From Phragmitibacter flavus (GTDB lineage Bacteria > Verrucomicrobiota > Verrucomicrobiia > Verrucomicrobiales > Verrucomicrobiaceae), in assembly GCF_005780165.1 (NCBI RefSeq), contig NZ_VAUV01000002.1, forward strand, positions 186,001 to 250,000: a stretch of 64,000 nt of DNA. The letters are read 5' to 3'. Position numbers and translations under genes: made by a program. The notes under the pieces were generated by a model. It saw nothing but the letters and a program-made list of their open reading frames with translations, ran no database searches and was not told the origin of the DNA. Positions 1-8,021 of the stretch are shown piece after piece (position 1 is the stretch's first letter; each line of letters begins with the position of its first letter).

Positions 1-195
1 AATCTTCGGTTAGGTAATTGTCGAGAACCATGGTGTGATAAGGGAAGTGTGGAAGTTTTATGGCAAAGCAAAATCGAGGCCAAGGGGGCGATTGTTTGCA
101 GAGGTTGATGATGGTTGGGAAATGTTGACGCTGGATTGGACGAACGGACGATGGCAAAGCATTGCAAAGCTCTGCCAACGATTGCAAACTCCGGC

Positions 196-1365
196 ATGGA
201 ATTGAATCATGGGCTGCATCTGGGTTATTGCACGAACATTCATCGGGGCGAGGACTGGGCGTCGACGTGGCGCGGTCTGGAGGAGTATACTTTGCAGGTG
301 CGGCGGCGGGTGGCGAAGGGGCGGAAGTATGGGATTGGGCTGCGTTTGAGCGAGCGTGCGGCGCGGGAGTTGTCGGCGCCGTGTCAGATGGCGGAGTTTC
401 AGGAGTGGCTGGAGAAGCACGATTGTTATGTGTTCACGATCAACGGGTTTCCGTATGGGAACTTCCATGGGGAACGGGTCAAGGAGGAGGTGTTCAAGCC
501 GGACTGGACGTCGCCGAAGCGGTTGGAATACACGAAGCTGCTGTTTGATCTGCTGGCGCAGTTGCTGCCCGCTGGGATGAGCGGAAGTGTGAGCACTTTG
601 CCGGGTTCGCACAAGGAGTTCGGGGTGGGTAAAGAGGAGCTTGGTCTGATCTTTGATCATTTGCAGGTTTGCAGTCAACACATTGAATCGCTGCGTGAAA
701 AAACGGGCAAGGATTTGCATTTGGGACTGGAGCCGGAGCCGCTGGGTTTGGTGGAGACGAGCGGGGAAGTGCTGAAGTTTTTTGGGTTGTATCTGGATCG
801 GCATCCGCGTGATGGGCGGTTTTTGAGGAATGTGGGGGTGAATTATGATTGCTGTCATCTGGCGGTGGAGTTTGAGGAGGCGGATGAGGCGCTGTCGAGA
901 ATTGCGGATGCGGGGGTGAGGTTGAGCAAGCTGCATCTGAGTTCGGCGTTGAAGCTGAAGCCGACGGTGGAGAATTTGGAGAGGTTGAAGGAGTTTGATG
1001 AGCCGGTGTATTTTCATCAGGTGATTGCGTCGGATGGTGTGAATCCGTTGCGGAGGTTTAGGGATATTCCGGAGGCACTGGAGTTTGCGCGGTCGATGCC
1101 GGGTCAGGTGGGTGAGGAGTGGCGGGTGCATTTTCATATCCCGCTGCATGCGAGTCCGACGGGGGGATTCGGGGACACGCAGGATCACATTTTAGGATGT
1201 CTGGACTGGCTGGCGGCGCGGCCGAAGGCGTGTCAGCATCTGGAAATGGAGACTTACACTTGGGAGGTATTGCCGGTGGAGTTGCGGGCGGGGGATGTGG
1301 TGGATCAGTTGTGCGCGGAGTATGACTGGACGCTGGGGGAGATGAGGAAGCGGGGGCTGGCGTGA
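196..1365 (+). CDS. eboE: EboE-like metabolite traffic protein (TIM-barrel)
   Basis: The protein resembles EboE, a TIM-barrel protein of the xylose-isomerase-like fold encoded in ebo clusters. These clusters are linked in other bacteria to export or trafficking of prenylated or aromatic metabolites to the periplasm; the reaction is unknown. The N-terminus MELNHGLHLGYCTNIHRGE carries the family's 'YCTNIH.GE.W' opening, followed by the SVSTLPGSHKEF and GLEPEPLG blocks. I chose the ATG at 196 because that opening begins there. In-frame upstream ATGs at 115 and 151 would add residues that do not look like the family, and there is no clear ribosome binding site. EboC and EboD follow on the same strand, which strongly supports the call. 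EboA, EboB and EboF must lie upstream of the window if present. Confidence 0.82.
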   Translation: MELNHGLHLGYCTNIHRGEDWASTWRGLEEYTLQVRRRVAKGRKYGIGLRLSERAARELSAPCQMAEFQEWLEKHDCYVFTINGFPYGNFHGERVKEEVFKPDWTSPKRLEYTKLLFDLLAQLLPAGMSGSVSTLPGSHKEFGVGKEELGLIFDHLQVCSQHIESLREKTGKDLHLGLEPEPLGLVETSGEVLKFFGLYLDRHPRDGRFLRNVGVNYDCCHLAVEFEEADEALSRIADAGVRLSKLHLSSALKLKPTVENLERLKEFDEPVYFHQVIASDGVNPLRRFRDIPEALEFARSMPGQVGEEWRVHFHIPLHASPTGGFGDTQDHILGCLDWLAARPKACQHLEMETYTWEVLPVELRAGDVVDQLCAEYDWTLGEMRKRGLA

Positions 1366-1370
1366 AGGAG

Positions 1371-1398
1371 ATTTAGGATTGATGATTTAGGATTGATG
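1371..1398. repeat. Two perfect 14-bp tandem units
   Basis: The unit ATTTAGGATTGATG occurs twice head to tail between the eboE stop and the eboC start. It is short and AT-rich compared with its surroundings. No function can be read from it. Confidence 0.7.
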
Positions 1399-1420
1399 AA
1401 TCTTGATTGGTGAACGGGGG

Positions 1421-2497
1421 ATGACGATGCGTGTTTGGTTGGAGCTGGCTCGAATTTCGAATTTGCCGACGGTTTGGACGAATGTCCTGGCCGGGTGGGT
1501 GCTGGCGGGCGGGAAGTGGGAGGGGGAGTGGGTGACCCTGGCGTGGCTGCTGTTGGGTGGCTCGCTTTTATATACTGGCGGGATGTTTTTGAATGATGCG
1601 GCGGATGCGCGGTGGGATCGGGAACATCGGGCGGAGAGGCCGATTGCGATGGGGAGGGTTAAGGAGCGGATGGTGTGGCTGGTGGCGGTGATTTTTTTGG
1701 CGGTGGGATTGGGGATGGTGGTGATCGGGGGAGGGGCGAATGTTTGGGTGTCGCTGGCGTTAGTGGCGGCGATTGTGGGGTATGACCTTTATCACAAGCC
1801 GTGGAAAGGGTCGGTTTTGGTGATGGGGATGTGCCGGGTGTTGCTGTATTTGATGGCGGGTTCGGCGGTGGCGGGGGGATGGGAATGGGGGGGGAATGGG
1901 GGATTGATTTTTAAGGCGCTGGCGCTGGGGGGGGATGTGGGGGGGTTGAGTTTGGCGGCGCGGGGGGAGGGAGGAAAAGGAGATGGGGGGGGATGGTTGA
2001 TGCAGACGATGGGTGTTTTTGGACTGCTGTTGCCGTTGATATTTGTATTGTCACCGTTGGTGGTCGTGTGGTGGCATTGGTTCGTGGTGAGCTGTTTTGG
2101 TGTGCTTTTTTCGATCCGATTGGTGGCGACGACGAGCGAATTTTCCGAGGAGAAGAAATTTCGTATTCCCTGGGGGTTGCTGATCATTGGCCTGCCTCTT
2201 ATTATGATGGCGTTTTTTATTCCATTTAGAACAACTCCAGAGCAGCGTGCGGAGTCTCTGACCATGACTTTGGTCGTGGTGGTGGCGGTTGTTCTTTTCC
2301 TTGTAATCGATTTAGCTTTGCATTGGATGAAGACGCCACCGAAGTCGAACATTGGGCGAGCGGTGGGGTTGTTGTTGGCGGCGATTCCGGTGGTGGATGC
2401 GCTGGCGGTGGTGCGCATAAATCCTTGGCTGGCAGTGGGTTTTGTGGCTTCAATGCCTCTTCTGCGCTTGTGGCAGCGTAAGATAGCTGCAACGTGA
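1421..2497 (+). CDS. eboC: EboC-like UbiA-family prenyltransferase
   Basis: This is an integral membrane protein of the UbiA prenyltransferase superfamily, EboC type. Residues 58-66 read NDAADARWD, the first Asp-rich Mg-prenyl-diphosphate motif. The N-terminus (RVWLELARISNLPTVWTNVLAG) and the block ALALGGDVGGLSLAARGE are typical of the family. The C-terminal stretch IGRAVGLLLAAIPVVDALAV and the ending LWQRKIAAT resemble the EboC terminus, so the long reading frame appears genuine. At 358 aa it is longer than the roughly 290-300 aa I expect; the extra length lies around residues 145-265 and includes additional membrane segments. The ATG at 1421 follows a G-rich stretch. A TTG at 1403 is in frame but less likely. 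It lies 55 bp after eboE and 37 bp before eboD, so the three are probably co-transcribed. Confidence 0.8.
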   Translation: MTMRVWLELARISNLPTVWTNVLAGWVLAGGKWEGEWVTLAWLLLGGSLLYTGGMFLNDAADARWDREHRAERPIAMGRVKERMVWLVAVIFLAVGLGMVVIGGGANVWVSLALVAAIVGYDLYHKPWKGSVLVMGMCRVLLYLMAGSAVAGGWEWGGNGGLIFKALALGGDVGGLSLAARGEGGKGDGGGWLMQTMGVFGLLLPLIFVLSPLVVVWWHWFVVSCFGVLFSIRLVATTSEFSEEKKFRIPWGLLIIGLPLIMMAFFIPFRTTPEQRAESLTMTLVVVVAVVLFLVIDLALHWMKTPPKSNIGRAVGLLLAAIPVVDALAVVRINPWLAVGFVASMPLLRLWQRKIAAT

Positions 2498-2534
2498 ACG
2501 TTTGTTTGTTCCGCGTTTTCCAATTGAATATTAC

Positions 2535-3731
2535 ATGATCACCGAGAGAGAGTTTTCAGTGCCCTTTGCCCAGCGAGTGTTGTTTTCCCGGGAGGTGTTT
2601 GCTGTGGGGAATGGGTTGTTGAGCGATCTTTTGTCGGGGGCGAGTGAAAATGGCGGGGTGGCGAAGGTGCTGGTTTTTGTGGACAGTCACGTGGTGGAGG
2701 CGTTTCCGGAGTTGGAGGATCGGCTTTTGGCTTATGCGGAGTGTCATGCCGGGGTGCTGACGCTGGCGGGTGGACTGGTGAAGGTGCCGGGCGGGGAGGC
2801 TTGCAAGAACGATTTTTCGCAGGTGGAGAAGTGCTGGAAGGCGATGCATGAGGCAGGGTTGGATCGGCATTCGTTTGTTTTTGTGATTGGCGGAGGGGCG
2901 GTGCTGGATCTGGTTTGTTTTGCGGCCGCGACGGCGCATCGGGGGATTCGTCATGTGCGGTTTCCGACGACAACGTTGAGTCAGGGGGATGGCGGGGTCG
3001 GCGTGAAAAACGGGGTGAATTATTTTGGGAAGAAGAACTGGATCGGGACATTTGCGGTTCCGTTTGCCATTGTGAACGATTTTGCGTTTTTGGACTCGCT
3101 CCCAACGCGGGAACGGCGTTGCGGGCTGATTGAGGCGGTGAAGGTGGCCCTAATTCGGGATGCGGAGTTTTATCATTGGATTGAGGCGAATGTGGAGGCG
3201 CTGGCGGCGTTGGATTCGGAGGCGGTGGAGTATTTGGTCAAGCGCAGTGCGGAGTTGCACGTGGAGCACATTGTGACGAATGGGGATCCGTTTGAGCAGG
3301 GATCGGCACGACCGTTGGATTTTGGACATTGGGCGGCGCACAAGCTGGAGCAGGTGTCGGGATTTGCGATGGCGCACGGGGAGGCGGTGGCGATCGGGAT
3401 GGCGCTGGATTTGTTTTATTCCGTTCGGGCGGGGTTGCTTGATGGGGGAGTGGCGAATGAGATTGTGATGTTGATTGAGCAATTGGGCTTTGAGACGTTT
3501 TCCCCGTATTTGCAGTCGAGATCGAGGTCGGGTGAGGTGGTGGTGTTGGAAGGGCTGGAGGAGTTCCGCGAGCATTTGGGGGGAGAGTTGACGGTGACCC
3601 TGGTGCCGGAGATCGGAAAAAAGGTGGAGGTGCATGAGATGGATCGCGGCATGATTCTTGAGGCGGTGGAGGCTTTGGCGGAGCGCGCTGGTGTGCGGGT
3701 TGAAAGCGTGATGGAGCAGGCCGTGGTTTGA
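2535..3731 (+). CDS. eboD: EboD-like 3-dehydroquinate synthase homologue
   Basis: The protein has the dehydroquinate synthase fold: an NAD-binding region (VIGGGAVLDLVCFAAATAHRG), the phosphate and nucleotide region FPTTTLSQGDGGVGVKNGVN, and metal-ligand blocks GLIEAVKVALIRD, DFGHWAAHKLE and AMAHGEAVAIGM. Its position after EboE and EboC identifies it as EboD, a DHQ-synthase relative thought to act on another cyclic substrate, rather than the shikimate-pathway aroB. The ATG at 2535 gives the expected N-terminus; a TTG at 2502 is in frame but unsupported. All the metal-binding positions I can recognise are present, so it is probably an active enzyme. A role as housekeeping AroB cannot be excluded from one window. 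Confidence 0.8.
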   Translation: MITEREFSVPFAQRVLFSREVFAVGNGLLSDLLSGASENGGVAKVLVFVDSHVVEAFPELEDRLLAYAECHAGVLTLAGGLVKVPGGEACKNDFSQVEKCWKAMHEAGLDRHSFVFVIGGGAVLDLVCFAAATAHRGIRHVRFPTTTLSQGDGGVGVKNGVNYFGKKNWIGTFAVPFAIVNDFAFLDSLPTRERRCGLIEAVKVALIRDAEFYHWIEANVEALAALDSEAVEYLVKRSAELHVEHIVTNGDPFEQGSARPLDFGHWAAHKLEQVSGFAMAHGEAVAIGMALDLFYSVRAGLLDGGVANEIVMLIEQLGFETFSPYLQSRSRSGEVVVLEGLEEFREHLGGELTVTLVPEIGKKVEVHEMDRGMILEAVEALAERAGVRVESVMEQAVV

Positions 3732-3785
3732 TCGGGTGCGGCGGATTGGACTTTACGAATGCCATGGTTCTGGTTTGATCGGCGC

Positions 3786-4505
3786 ATGAAATTTTCTGTG
3801 ATCTGTTCAGTAATGATGTTGTCGCTGGGTGCTGCCTGCGCTGATAGTGGCGTCATGTTAAAACCGCAGTCGTTCGAAGCCGAGTTCGTGCAAAAGCTGG
3901 GGTATCATTATCTCCTGGCGATGCCGGAGGGATATGAGGCGGACGAAGCGAAAAAGTGGCCACTGCTGGTTTTTTTACACGGGGCCGGGGAGAGGGGAAG
4001 CGATCTGGAGCTTTTGAAGAAGCATGGTCCACCAAAATTATTGGCGGCGGGGAAAAAGCTGGAGGCGATTGTGGTCTGTCCTCAGGTGCCGGCGGGAGAG
4101 GCTTGGAATCCGCATGGCGTGAAGGCGTTGGTGGACAAATTGGTGAAGGAATTCCGGGTGGACGAATCGCGCGTGTATCTGACCGGGATCAGCATGGGCG
4201 GATTTGGGACCTGGGAGACGATTCTGGAATATCCCGAAACTTTTGCGGCGGCGGCTCCGGGTTGTGGAGGGGCCGGGATTGGAATCTTGAAGTTTGACCG
4301 GATCAAGGAACTGCCACTGTGGATTTTCCACGGGGAGGCGGATACCGTGGTGCCGGTGGCTTACACCACGAGTGCTCAGGTTCGATTGAAGGATTCGAAG
4401 GGGCTGAAGGTGACGATCTATCCGGGAGTGGGACATGATTCGTGGACACAGACCTATGACAATCCAGAGTTCTGGGCGTGGATTTTTGCGCAGAAGCGGG
4501 ATTAA
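3786..4505 (+). CDS. Secreted alpha/beta hydrolase (prolyl-oligopeptidase/phospholipase-like)
   Basis: This 239-aa serine hydrolase has an N-terminal signal peptide (about residues 1-19, ending AACADS). The oxyanion-hole region is LVFLHGAGERG, the nucleophile elbow GISMGG places Ser136, the acid is likely Asp186 in HGEAD, and the base is His217 in GVGHDSW. The fold and motifs match dienelactone-hydrolase and phospholipase/carboxylesterase-like proteins ('predicted peptidase'), common in Verrucomicrobiota and Planctomycetota. The substrate is probably an ester released outside the cytoplasm, but it cannot be specified. The ATG at 3786 directly precedes the signal peptide. The 3' end overlaps the convergent deaminase gene by 4 bp. 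Confidence 0.8.
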   Translation: MKFSVICSVMMLSLGAACADSGVMLKPQSFEAEFVQKLGYHYLLAMPEGYEADEAKKWPLLVFLHGAGERGSDLELLKKHGPPKLLAAGKKLEAIVVCPQVPAGEAWNPHGVKALVDKLVKEFRVDESRVYLTGISMGGFGTWETILEYPETFAAAAPGCGGAGIGILKFDRIKELPLWIFHGEADTVVPVAYTTSAQVRLKDSKGLKVTIYPGVGHDSWTQTYDNPEFWAWIFAQKRD

Positions 4506-4996
4506 GAGCTTGGGGAGGAGGCTTCCAAGGCGGAGATGATTTGCGGGTAGTCGGTGATCTGGATGAGGGGGATGCTGTAGAGCTGGCAAATGGCGTCGGC
4601 TTCGGAGGCGGGGTAGTCGTCGCGGTAATAGATCTCCTTCACTCCATAAGCGCAGAGCATCTGAGCGCAGGAGGTGCAGGGTTTGGTGGTGCAGGCGATG
4701 AGCTTCACATTGCCACGGGTGAACAGTGAACAAAGGTTCACCTCGGCATGCAGCATGTATTTTCGGCGGGTGTCGCGATCGAGCCAGAATTCGTGATCGG
4801 CGTTGAATCCGGGGGCCAATCCGTTGTAGGCGGTGCCAATGACGCGGTTGTCGAAATCGAAGGCGACGGCGCCTACCTTGCGGAATGGGTCCTCGGAGCG
4901 CAAGCTGGCGACATGGGCGAGGGCCATGGCATATTCTGGGATGCTGAGCCGGGTTTTGGTAACCAGGGGAAAAGGATCGGGATCGGGCATTGGCAT
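4502..4996 (-). CDS. Deoxycytidylate (dCMP) deaminase-like zinc enzyme
   Basis: This 164-aa cytidine/deoxycytidylate deaminase family protein has the zinc site MLHAEVN (His83, catalytic Glu85) and KPCTSC (Cys107, Cys110). The spacing, the SEDPFRKVGAVAFDFDNRVIG region and the AYNGLAPGFNADHEF segment match dCMP deaminases of the ComEB type, which convert dCMP to dUMP for thymidylate synthesis. The start is the ATG whose complement is at 4994-4996; a second in-frame ATG lies two codons later. It is transcribed towards the hydrolase gene and away from the exopolysaccharide genes, so the 205-bp gap upstream probably holds divergent promoters. Confidence 0.78.
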   Translation of the reverse strand: MPMPDPDPFPLVTKTRLSIPEYAMALAHVASLRSEDPFRKVGAVAFDFDNRVIGTAYNGLAPGFNADHEFWLDRDTRRKYMLHAEVNLCSLFTRGNVKLIACTTKPCTSCAQMLCAYGVKEIYYRDDYPASEADAICQLYSIPLIQITDYPQIISALEASSPSS

Positions 4997-5201
4997 TGCG
5001 ACTATTGTGGCATGGGTGGCAAGGGGTCGTCAACAAGGGCTCTTGGCACCAAAAATCGCGGAAAATTGCCCTGCCTTGTTTAGCGATCGGGGCAGAATGG
5101 CACGCGGAGGTGAAATTTATGGAAAATTGCGTTTAAACCTCTCGACAAGGGGGTGTCATTTTGCTTCCATAGGTGATTAGACCCATTATCCGAACTTGCA
5201 T

Positions 5202-7073
5202 ATGATTTTCAGCGTGAAGGCATTCTTTCGCAAATTCACTTCCACTGGCGCTTTGCTGGGCTTGGTTGTGGTTCCTGGTATGACGTTCGCTCAAACGGGG
5301 GTGGCACCGAGTCAAACGGGGCTCTTCTTCGACGATTTGCGCAACCGTGCATCCAGTTTTCGGACTCCTGCTCAGGGAAATTTGGACGGCACCCGCTCAT
5401 CGGGCGTGTATGATTTCAGTGAGAACGGTGAGTTTGAGGGAGTCTATGAAGATGAGCGGCCTTTGGGGCAGCGCTATGTGCCGGGGGATGAAGCGGGAAG
5501 ACGGATCGGGGCTTCCACCTACGGAACGACAAGCCGGACGGCGGGCGACTACACGGGGGCCACAGGGCCTTATCCAACCACTTCGACGTATTTTGCGCCA
5601 ACTTACATCACCGATCCCTTTCTGGCTGGCAAGCGCAACATCAAGATTGGTCCGGTGAACATTGGGCTGGGGATGAATGCAAACGTTGAATACAACGACA
5701 ACATCACCCGCCGCAACACGAACAAGCTCGATGACATCATCGCCGGTGTGCTTTTGAATACGGATTTGAACTGGCAGATCACCGAGAACAACCGGCTTTC
5801 GGTTTCGGTTGGCTTGGGGGTTGACCACTATTTCAACCATCCTGAGGCGAGTCCAAACGGCAACGAACTGGTGCTGAACGTGCTGCCTGGATCGACCATC
5901 GCGTTTGACGTGAAGGTCGGTGACATTGTTTTCGTGCTTTACGATCGCCTCTCGGTGCGGCCGGTGGCTCAAAACGACTTCGGTCTTGATCAGAATGATG
6001 TTTTCGGAACCGTGCAGAATGACGCCGGCGTGGCCATGAACTGGGCGTTGAATTCCAAAACCAACCTCTCGCTTAACTTCAATCGCTCCGATTCTTGGGC
6101 GCTTGAGGAAGCGTTTTCGGCATTTGACCGTGTGATTCATACCATTGCCGGTTCGCTCGCCTGGTCGCCTACCGGCACTTATACCGTGGGTGTGGAAGGC
6201 AGCTTTTCCTGGATCAATTATGACAACGAGTTCAACAACGACGGCACGACGGCCAGCGCGGGTGTGTTTGTGATTGTGCCAATTACGCAGCGGACGATTT
6301 TGAAGGCATCGGGTGGTTATCAGCAGTTTGATTTTGATTCACCGCCGGTGTTTAGCCGTCAGGTCAGCGAGGCCGACATCATCATGGCGCAGCAGCAGTT
6401 GGAAGGCATCAACCAGCTTTATGGTGAGTTGTTCAGGATCGAAGATCCGATTGAATTGGAGCGTCGCACCGCCGAACTTGACGCTGCGCGGTTGGAACTT
6501 GAGGAGCTGATCGCATTTCAGCGTCTGCAAAAGCAGCGTGATGACGAAACGGAAAACAGCCGCAGCTTCGACAATGAGGACTTGAGCGACTACTACTACA
6601 ACGTCACGTTGTTCAACCAGATCAATTCCCGCGTGAGCCATCAATTGAGCTTTGGTCATGAGTCTTCCATCAACACCACGTCCAACTTCATCACTGCAGA
6701 TTTCATCAGTTACGGAGTGGGCATTGTTGGATGGAGAGGTTCCCAAATTGCCCTCAGCACCTATTTGGAAAAGGCCGAGGAATCGGGAGGTCGACTCGCG
6801 GAAGACACCACCCAGTGGGGATTCGATTTGTTTTTCGGTCAGCGTTTGACGAAACGCATCATGCTGGGCCTCGGTTACCACTACGGCAACACCGATTCCA
6901 ATCTCGCGCTGCGTGACTACGATCAACATTCGTTCACGGTCGACTTGAATTATTCTCTGACTTCGAAGCTCAACATGGGTCTGGGCTATCGCTACTGGAC
7001 CACAGACGCCGAAAATCCCGATCTCAGCTTTGACCAAAACCGGGTGATCATGTCGTTGAACTACAATTTTTGA
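5202..7073 (+). CDS. Outer-membrane beta-barrel protein of an exopolysaccharide locus
   Basis: This 623-aa protein has a signal peptide (about residues 1-27, ending TFAQ), a low-complexity linker, and from about residue 140 many alternating-hydrophobic strands with aromatic girdles (NIGLGMNANVEYNDNITR and similar). It ends in SFDQNRVIMSLNYNF, a typical C-terminal beta-strand with terminal Phe. It precedes a Wza-like exporter and a Wzc-like kinase on the same strand, so a role in exopolysaccharide secretion is likely. Between strands, about residues 390-452, sits a highly charged helical segment (EADIIMAQQQLEGINQLYGE, then ERRTAELDAARLELEEL), which is unusual for a barrel and may be a coiled-coil plug or extracellular loop. 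The start is ATG 5202; an upstream TTG at 5196 is in frame. Confidence 0.72.
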   Translation: MIFSVKAFFRKFTSTGALLGLVVVPGMTFAQTGVAPSQTGLFFDDLRNRASSFRTPAQGNLDGTRSSGVYDFSENGEFEGVYEDERPLGQRYVPGDEAGRRIGASTYGTTSRTAGDYTGATGPYPTTSTYFAPTYITDPFLAGKRNIKIGPVNIGLGMNANVEYNDNITRRNTNKLDDIIAGVLLNTDLNWQITENNRLSVSVGLGVDHYFNHPEASPNGNELVLNVLPGSTIAFDVKVGDIVFVLYDRLSVRPVAQNDFGLDQNDVFGTVQNDAGVAMNWALNSKTNLSLNFNRSDSWALEEAFSAFDRVIHTIAGSLAWSPTGTYTVGVEGSFSWINYDNEFNNDGTTASAGVFVIVPITQRTILKASGGYQQFDFDSPPVFSRQVSEADIIMAQQQLEGINQLYGELFRIEDPIELERRTAELDAARLELEELIAFQRLQKQRDDETENSRSFDNEDLSDYYYNVTLFNQINSRVSHQLSFGHESSINTTSNFITADFISYGVGIVGWRGSQIALSTYLEKAEESGGRLAEDTTQWGFDLFFGQRLTKRIMLGLGYHYGNTDSNLALRDYDQHSFTVDLNYSLTSKLNMGLGYRYWTTDAENPDLSFDQNRVIMSLNYNF

Positions 7074-7136
7074 TTTCGAATACAACGGATGACCATGTGG
7101 AGTGTCAGAAACGGTGTTCATTTGAGACAGGTCTAT

Positions 7137-7880
7137 ATGAAAAAATTAGTTATTTTTACGGTTGGATGTTTGGCGGTCGCGGCGAGTGCGTTGCATGCGC
7201 AAGATCCGGGATTTCGTGAAGCGGAGCCTCGTCGTTTGGCGAGCAGAGAAGCTCCCGCAGCGCAAACTTCCAGTGCGTCGACCTCCGATGATACGGCTGG
7301 TTCGGTGGCCAACATCACCTCCATGGCGGCGTTGGATGACACCCGCCCTTTGCGGATTGGTGATCGGGTGAGTTTGCGGATTGTGGAAAACCGTGACGAA
7401 GTGAGAAGCCTCCTGGTGCAAGACTCCGGTGACATCAACACTCCGTTTTTGAACTTGGTGAAGGCGGCGGGCAAGACTTGTAAAGAAGTGGCCTTCGAGA
7501 TGAAGAAAGAGCTTGAGAAGCAATATTTTCAACAGGCCACCGTGATCATTGCCCTGGAGCAGGCGCGTCAGGAAAGAGGAGGCATGAGACCTGACGAGAT
7601 GGAGTATATCACCATCTACGGGCAGGTGATGCGGCAGGGGCGGTATGAGATGGCACCGGAAGAGGAATTGACCGTGAGTCAGGCGGTGTTGCGTGCCGGT
7701 GGACTGTCCCAGTTTGCGGACAAAAAGAAGGTGAAATTGATCCGCACATATCCTAGTGGTGCCCGCAAAACCTTCGTGGTGAATCTTGATGACATCATGA
7801 GAAAAGGCAAACTGCAGTTTGATGTGCCAATTCGCTCGAACGATGTGATCATCGTTGACGAAAACCTCATTAATTTTTGA
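7137..7880 (+). CDS. Wza-like polysaccharide export protein (PES/SLBB)
   Basis: This 247-aa secreted protein has a signal peptide (MKKLVIFTVGCLAVAASALHA). A polysaccharide-export domain follows (DTRPLRIGDRVSLRIVENRD to QQATVIIALEQA), then an SLBB-type domain (EYITIYGQVMRQGRYEMAPE through SNDVIIVDENLINF). It probably forms the periplasmic or outer-membrane conduit for exopolysaccharide. The signal peptide shows no obvious lipobox cysteine at the cleavage site, unlike classical Wza lipoproteins, and the protein is shorter than E. coli Wza, so the neighbouring barrel may supply the outer-membrane pore. The start at 7137 is the only one giving a signal peptide at the N-terminus. The gene lies between the barrel gene and the Wzc-like gene on the same strand. 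Confidence 0.82.
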   Translation: MKKLVIFTVGCLAVAASALHAQDPGFREAEPRRLASREAPAAQTSSASTSDDTAGSVANITSMAALDDTRPLRIGDRVSLRIVENRDEVRSLLVQDSGDINTPFLNLVKAAGKTCKEVAFEMKKELEKQYFQQATVIIALEQARQERGGMRPDEMEYITIYGQVMRQGRYEMAPEEELTVSQAVLRAGGLSQFADKKKVKLIRTYPSGARKTFVVNLDDIMRKGKLQFDVPIRSNDVIIVDENLINF

Positions 7881-7905
7881 TCACGCGGCGAAAGTGCCAG
7901 AGGGA

Positions 7906-7928
7906 ATTCGGCCTTTCAAGGGCCGAAT
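7906..7928. promoter_or_regulatory. Stem-loop between the Wza-like and Wzc-like genes
   Basis: Perfect 8-bp arms ATTCGGCC and GGCCGAAT are separated by 7 nt. No T-run follows on the plus strand, so a strong intrinsic terminator is unlikely. It could stabilise the upstream message or attenuate transcription into the kinase gene. Confidence 0.4.
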
Positions 7929-8021
7929 GGATCAAAACCTTCACGGGAGCGTTGGTGAAAAGCAGTTTCATCTTTCGGTAATGCGTCGCTCTGTGTATAA
8001 TCATCCCCCAACCTAAAATTG

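Noticed and set aside
1-13. Frame 2 reads IFG-stop, as at the end of a TatD-like EboB.
   Set aside because: Only three residues are visible; it is consistent with EboB but cannot support a feature.
1900-1990. Long G-runs in eboC suggesting a sequencing frameshift.
   Set aside because: The frame stays open and reads the family motif GLSLAARGE and a matching C-terminus, so no frameshift is needed.
5161-5189. A possible promoter TTGCTT-N17-CATTAT before the barrel gene.
   Set aside because: The start codon follows within about 12 nt of the -10-like box, leaving almost no leader; the match is weak.
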